DNA from: Saccoglossus kowalevskii
Lineage: Eukaryota; Hemichordata; Enteropneusta; Harrimaniidae
Reading direction: 5' to 3'
Assembly (NCBI RefSeq): GCF_000003605.2
Contig: NW_003106614.1
Span: 43,668-54,735 of the forward strand
DNA length: 11,068 nucleotides
Positions 1 to 6,200 of this stretch are shown in pieces. How positions within the stretch are numbered: position 1 is the stretch's first letter; the number at the start of each line of letters is the position of its first letter. The position numbers were made by a program, and so were the translations under genes. The notes below the pieces were generated by a model. It did no database searches. It saw only the letters and a program-made list of their open reading frames with translations, and had not been told where the DNA came from.

Positions 1-243
1 GAGGGTTGAAAAAAACAAGAAGTAATCTAAAAACGACATTGAAAATTATGAAAACTCGCTAAAACTCCGACCCGTTGCATGATTTCCGGTACACTGAAGG
101 TCACCCTGCAGACCGACTTGTTTGCGCATATGTAGTGAACGAAATATTTTACTGCGCAGATATGAAATTTGTTTTCAAGTTTTCCGTTTCCAGCAAAGCG
201 GTTGATCGGGCGTATCGGCATCAACTAACATGGAGTATGACTA
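1..243 (+). other. Probable 5' leader of the five-exon gene
   Basis: This stretch is less AT-rich than the introns and carries several CpGs. It ends at the proposed start ATG at 244. An in-frame TGA at 238-240 blocks any N-terminal extension in this frame. An upstream ATG at 162 opens a different frame that crosses the first donor and would stop a few codons into exon 2, so it would be an overlapping upstream ORF if this leader is transcribed. No clear TATA box is visible. The transcription start may lie before the window. Confidence 0.4.
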
Positions 244-271
244 ATGTCGTGGAAACAAAAGCGAAAGCACT
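244..271 (+). CDS. Coding exon 1 (short, start-codon exon)
   Basis: ATG at 244 gives MSWKQKRKH plus the first base of a split Cys codon, followed by a good donor GTAAGATA at 272. The phase-1 end is exactly what exon 2 needs. The Kozak context (CTAATGT) is weak. The exon is only 28 nt, so phase agreement could be chance at roughly one in three. A different first exon, inside intron 1 or upstream of the window, cannot be excluded. Confidence 0.5.
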
Positions 272-3200
272 GTAAGATAAACTAAGACAAAGGGTTTTTT
301 AATCCTCTTAGTTTCGTTGTTCTCCCTGGGGTTTATAGTTCCATGATATAATAGACATTATGGGTTCCTGATGCATGTCATTTTATTTTTCAGATTGGAT
401 TCAAAATGGCTGTCTGGTGGCCATTTTGTTTTAATGAATGCGCTTCTAGAGCCATATCTCTGACATGCTTTGACTGATTATGTTCAAATTTTATATAGTT
501 TTATTCATTATACATTAGATATATAGATGTATTCAAAATGACCGATTTTGTTTTAATTAATCCTGTTCCAGAGCAATATCTCTCAATATGGACAAGTTCT
601 CGTTTGACGATCAGATACAAGATGTCAATCATACACAAAACTATATATCTTAAATTTGATAACTAATGGGGACTGTGCCATGCATGGCTTGTTAATTATA
701 AAATGCCAGCTGAAATTACATGATCAGTTGAAAATGTTGGGGAAAATATGTTACATGTGACCTATCACACACTATATACAGTACTAACTGTTGGATGTGG
801 GAGTTTTGAAAATGAATCATTCTGTGTTGAAAAATGATGATGAATGTTGTGTAACAGTATTTATGCTGTTGTACATATCGTATTTTGATTTATTGTCTGT
901 ATCTAATTTGCATTTCAAATACAGAACTGCTCTTTGTGTCTGTACATGTCAGTATTTTCCCTTTATATCTCACTAACCACTTTACAGATGTCAATGAAGT
1001 ATGGTACAAATCCTGGAATACTCAACAGCTGTGATAGATCTAGGATTGAAATCTATCCATAGTAATTTACCTAATGCAATTTATACTCAATTTTTATCTG
1101 TTCTATGGGTATCTCAAGAATCAATCAAAGATTTTATTGAAACTTTGTATATATAGGGAAAACCACAAACATGATTATAGTTTACGATTGAATTACTTTT
1201 GCATAAATTAAACAAGTTTCTGATTCATAAAGAACCGCTTAGTGGTATTGAATAAAACTTAGTGCACAGGTCTGGGGAAAACCACAAACCACAGATGTAA
1301 AATTAAATTTATTTTTTTATTTCTATTCAATAATTACTGACTTGTGTGTACGAAGCACACACTGGGAGTTCTTGCCGTTATTGTTTTGGTTCTCCGGATA
1401 AGCCAAATATGTGTTTAGTTTAGACTTGAATTCTGTGCATAAATAGTATTTCATTTGCATAAATTAGCCATTTATCTATAAATAATATGAGTTCCACTCA
1501 TCAAATAGGTATTTACTGGTAAGTGATTTTGAGTCCACAGACCTGTTTACTTTAGGGTTGAAATCCATGCATAGTAATTACATAATTTGCATAAATGAGG
1601 TCATGTTTGATTTGATTTTCAGGTGGCTTTACTGTTGATGTTTACACAAATGTTTCAAAGTTACTTGGATTTCCATCTGTAGCACCTTTTACAATCAATG
1701 AGCGTACTCCAATCAGTTTGTAAGTATATTTACATGTATTTATTTATTTATTTGTTTATTATTTTCTGCTTTTTTGTGTTTTTTTAACCACTAGAATTTA
1801 TATAATAGTTGCATTATCTTTGGTTGCTAAAATAATTATTGATGTCATTTAAAGGACTGAGTACTTTAGAAGTGATAATTAATTCTGAATCAATATATAT
1901 TATTTTCAAGTAGAAACCAAAATTTGGAATACGAATTTCATGGTTAGAGATAGCATGAATATTTATATATAATACATGTCATGCTGTTCCAACACCTCAT
2001 CTTGAACATGCTTCAACCGATTATATTCAAACATCAGTCATATATCATGTTACACATATAAACACTAATATTTTGTAAACAATTTAAGATGGCCATTTTA
2101 ATTCTAAAAATAAGCAACATTTTAACCAAGAATTTCTAACATACTAGGGCCAGATTAAATCAAATGTATGTAATACATCATGGCAAGTTCTGATTGAAAA
2201 TGACTGACAGGTTTCATTTACTATTTAATGCATAACTAGAATTGGTTATATCAATGACTCTACTAGAATCATACTTTTATTTCCCCAAGGAAGTTAAAAT
2301 AACAACATGAAAATAACATATAATACGTACAATAACAGTTGTAGAGAAATTTATCAAAAATCACTGAAACACAGTCGCATTCAGACACAAAAATACCCAT
2401 TGAGCATAAACAAATATTACACAGTACAAGAATTGCTGCCACTGCCCTGTGTGTTAGGTATTTGCCCTCGTTTGTCCCTGTGCGTGGTCGGACAGTCCAA
2501 CGCGTGTCTGCACGTCTAGTAGTAGGATTCCTAATTACGATGTATCTCATTCAGATTACAATGTATGAAGACATACAGCAATTGTAATGGCCGCACATAG
2601 CAGTAGTTGATGTGATTCGGCATACTACCTGTGTAGTAAACGTAGCTTTTGAATAATTTGGCAGCTTAGAGAATACGTTGTATGCAAAAATAATGTTGTT
2701 TTTCAAATAAATTTTTATTTTGTTCTGCATAATTTACATGTTCTTCAATACTGTAAAGGGGTTAATTTTTCACTGGGTTTTAATTTAGCTTATTTCGCTG
2801 ACAGGAAAATGCGCTAAATTAAAACCCAGTGAATATGTAATATTTAGCATAGAACACATTATCTAAATGACGAAACCTTGAATTTAAAACCCACGGAATA
2901 TGCCTGAAATGGCAAATCAGCGAAATTTAAACCCAGTGAAAATAAGTCATTTTACAATATTGAAAATATACATGAAATAGTTGTATTACCACAAAGAAAT
3001 TTGTATAAAATTATTTCACCATCAAATTTGTGAATTTTTTTTTTCAAAAGCATATTCCAGTCTGTTGTCAAGGAAATTGGCAGTTTCCCTGGAAACGGAA
3101 TCTATGCTGGTACACTTATGTTAGCAGCCTTTGAAAACTCAGATTACCTGAAAAAATATGATGATGAGCATTTTGGAAAGTAAGTATGATTTGTTTATTT

Positions 3201-6200
3201 ATTATATATATTAATAAATACAATAAATATTTATGTCTGGTGAGATACAATGAAGATTTCATTTCATGTGAGTTCATGCGCACACAATCAAATGTATTTC
3301 TAATCAAGAAGGCTATATTGGTTCTTGGAAAGATTAATATGTGTAAATAAAAATTAGATTCATATCACTGATTTTTAAAAAAAAGCGTAATTTAGTATTT
3401 TCAGAAATACTAATTTTGCCCTACTCATTTTTCATGAGAGGATACAGTATATGGTAATTTAAACAAAAGCAGACAAATGAAGAACAATGCCTTCCAATCC
3501 CTGATTAATTGAATTCACAACTTTTTGTAATGATAGTATTTCTAGGAATATATGTTTGTCTTGTGATTTTGTGATCATTTTACATTTTGTATGACTTCAA
3601 ATTGGGATCTTTATCAAATATCACATACCCTTTATAAATGCTACATAATATTTTTCTTTCCATTTTGTTTTGTAACCCATGTGTAAGAGTTAAGTGGGAT
3701 CACCAGAAGCAAATAGTAGTTTTACACTGGACTTGATCACCCTCTATTACATAAACTACACATGTATGCAAGAAGTTTCACATTTACTTGTCTTGTTTAG
3801 AAGATATTATCAAACACTTTAATCTTACTTTAAATATGCTTAAATGCAAATTTATGCAAATTATCTAATTGGAAATGCATCAATGTAGAGAATGTAGGAA
3901 CAAATTGATGTACTATAGCTTATTATTGTACATCTGTCACTGTTATTTTCATCCTACCATATAAGGAAATGCGAATTCCAAATATGGAATGATTACTCAT
4001 AGTATAGCATAGTATAATATAGAATAGAACAAAATCCTGTAGTAAATACATAATTTTTTATGGGCAACTGAACACATGCACAACATTAAAATGTGCAACA
4101 TATAAAATAAATAATAAACTTATAGTTTGTTAACATTTAAATTATCATTAACAAACTTGCCCAGGTGTATGTACTTCATTTTTGTTTCATTTTCATAATA
4201 GTGCTTTAAGCTGGATGACTGATTATCAAATTAAAGTTGGACGTATTGGTCATAAACAGATAGAAAATGTCATACAAGATACTACACCGTGAGTGGCTAA
4301 ATTTTCAACTTTATATTTCATATTATTTTAGAAAACTATTTTGTTCTTATATTATGTAGTATGAACCTTTAATTTCCATAGAGTAATTTTTGTGAGTCAG
4401 TGAATATGACAAATTTCGCTGCTTTTTTTTCGTAATCCTATGATTTGTTTCATATTTTATCACTGAAACCACTACATATGGGTCCTCAAACCAATACATA
4501 TGAACCCCAAACCACAACATGGGGCCCCCAATACACTACATATGGGTCCTCATACAACTATACATCTGGATCCTCAGACCACAACATATGGATCGTCAAA
4601 CTATTAATTATGAGATCCTTAAACCAATACATATGGGCCCTCAAATCACTCAAACCACCACATGTGGATTGTCAAACTACTACATATGGATCCTGAAACC
4701 CCACTACATATGGGTCCTCAAATCACTACCTGTACTGTAGATCCTCAAATCACTACATATGGCCCCCAAACCACAGCATGTTGGCCCCCAATACACTACA
4801 TATGGGTCCTCAAATCACTACCTGTACTGTAGATCCTCAAATCACTACATATGGCCCCCAAACCACAGCATGTTGGCCCCCAATACACTACATATGGGTC
4901 CTCAAACAACTATACATTTGGATCCTCAGACCACAACGTATGGATCGTCAAACTACTACATATAGTTCTTCAAGCCACAACATATGAGCCCTCAAACCAC
5001 AACATAAGGGTCTTTAAATCTCTACATACGGGCCCTCAAATCACAACATATGGTCCCCAAACCAATACATATGTGTTCTCAAACCATTGCACATGGGTCC
5101 TCAAACTACAAAGTGCAGGTCCTCAAACCGCAACATATGGATCCACAAACCACAACCTGTTGATCCTCAAACCGCAACATATGGATCCACAAACCACAAC
5201 CTGTTGATCCACAAACCACAACCTGTTGATCCACAAACCACAACCTGTTGATCCTCAAACCACTACATATGGGTTTTCAAATCATTACATGAATATGTTT
5301 TTTTTCTGTGTCACTGACAAATCACTTGTAATGTTGTCAACAAAACATACCTTGATCATTTTAAATATTCATTATTCATATAATTATTCATGTGCAAACA
5401 GACAATATATCAACATCAAATGCCCTAATCTTCTTTCTTTGCATCAGAGCATGACTGACATTAATTATTATTTAGTCAAGCCAATGAGTATGCGTTCATC
5501 TTTTATCCAAAGTACAACGATGTTGTCTGCGTATATTGATCTTTTGATCTATTCTACCATTAATAATTAATTATATGCAGAATGCACCATATGATCTGTA
5601 TCACTTACAATTGTGGTCACAGACTGTGAAACTCTACCACATTTAAAACTTCATTTGAACAAAAAATAATTCATTACAATCTTTCAGGTATAACAAAAAT
5701 AATATTTGCATAATTTTATTGTGTTCATTATGTATACGCTAATTCCAACCCAACAGATATGTTAATTTACAATCTATTTACGAGTTAGAGTCAAGTATTT
5801 ATCTCAATTTACCCTGAAATTATTCATTCTGAGAAACATTAGCTATGTTGACTGGTGAAAAATATTGAAAAACAAATAATTTACACAACGCAAATGGAAA
5901 CATGTTTCATCCAATCAATCTCCAAGTAACAGTTCTTCGGTGATGACAGGTGTCAGATGATGTTTCATTTTAGATTCATATCCCACCTACCAAATCTCAG
6001 TTTCCCCCCTTTTACAGAAACCACACATATAAAAGTAATGGAGTATATCAAAATATGTAGACAACAAGTAGATACATTTGTATCAGTAAAAAGATAAATA
6101 ATTATTATTTGAATAGTATTAAGTTACAGATTACAGGTTAACATATTTTCATGTAATAACAAATAAAAATAACTTTCAATATTATTAAAATATAATTGAT

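Larger units (their letters stand above)
272..1622 (+). other. Intron 1, filled with eroded dispersed repeats
   Basis: The intron is about 1.35 kb of AT-rich DNA with no supported exon. It contains two related blocks near 399-478 and 531-596, and four copies of a second dispersed repeat. The sequence GGGAAAACCACAAAC occurs twice (about 1156 and 1274). A small hairpin (GTGTGT/CACACA) lies near 1344-1361. The 61-codon open frame at 791-976 has no coding character and no splice context that joins the gene. Confidence 0.55.
1720..3050 (+). other. Intron 2, with repeats, a GC-richer patch and a fold-back element
   Basis: AT-rich intron of 1.33 kb. Positions 1980-2105 carry fragments related to the repeat at 399-596. 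A short GC-richer, CpG-containing patch at about 2437-2520 stands out from its surroundings and produces overlapping open frames on both strands. Neither frame has splice sites compatible with the gene, and the patch looks like a transposon remnant. A MITE-like element occupies 2744-2964. Confidence 0.5.
4461..5290 (+). repeat. 22-bp minisatellite, about 37 diverged units
   Basis: The consensus unit is close to GATCCTCAAACCACTACATATG. Most units keep CCTCAAA or CCCCAAA, then CCAC or TCAC, then ACATATGG. Phasing of GATCC at 5184, 5206, 5228 and 5250 shows an exact 22-bp period in the right part. Some units have a 4-bp insertion (CACTACCTGTACTGTAGATC near 4724 and 4816). Because 22 is one more than a multiple of three, each forward frame cycles through all three phases of the unit. 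The open frames here are therefore a by-product of a unit with few stops, not evidence for a gene. The array lies inside an intron. Confidence 0.92.

Noticed and set aside
75-275. 66-codon + strand open frame across the proposed 5' leader
   Set aside because: It begins at a non-ATG codon, ends in phase 2 at the donor, and would stop a few codons into exon 2. The ATG at 244 in another frame fits the exon 2 phase.
2269-2550. 93-codon minus-strand frame and overlapping + frame in intron 2
   Set aside because: The open frames come from a GC-richer patch with no compatible splice sites and no recognisable domain; a transposon remnant is more likely.
3680-3740. Acceptor-like CCCATGTGTAAG followed by a short open frame in intron 3
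   Set aside because: No donor of the right phase before a stop; exons 3 and 4 already join in phase without it.
4445-5570. Several overlapping + strand ORFs rich in Thr, Gln, Pro, Tyr
   Set aside because: They are readings of the 22-bp minisatellite in different frames and lie inside an intron, with no coding evidence beyond lack of stops.
5998-6060. Very strong acceptor-like pyrimidine tract ending in TTTTACAG at about 6017
   Set aside because: Joining exon 4 here reads only about ten codons before a stop, and no donor restores phase 2, so I treat it as a decoy.
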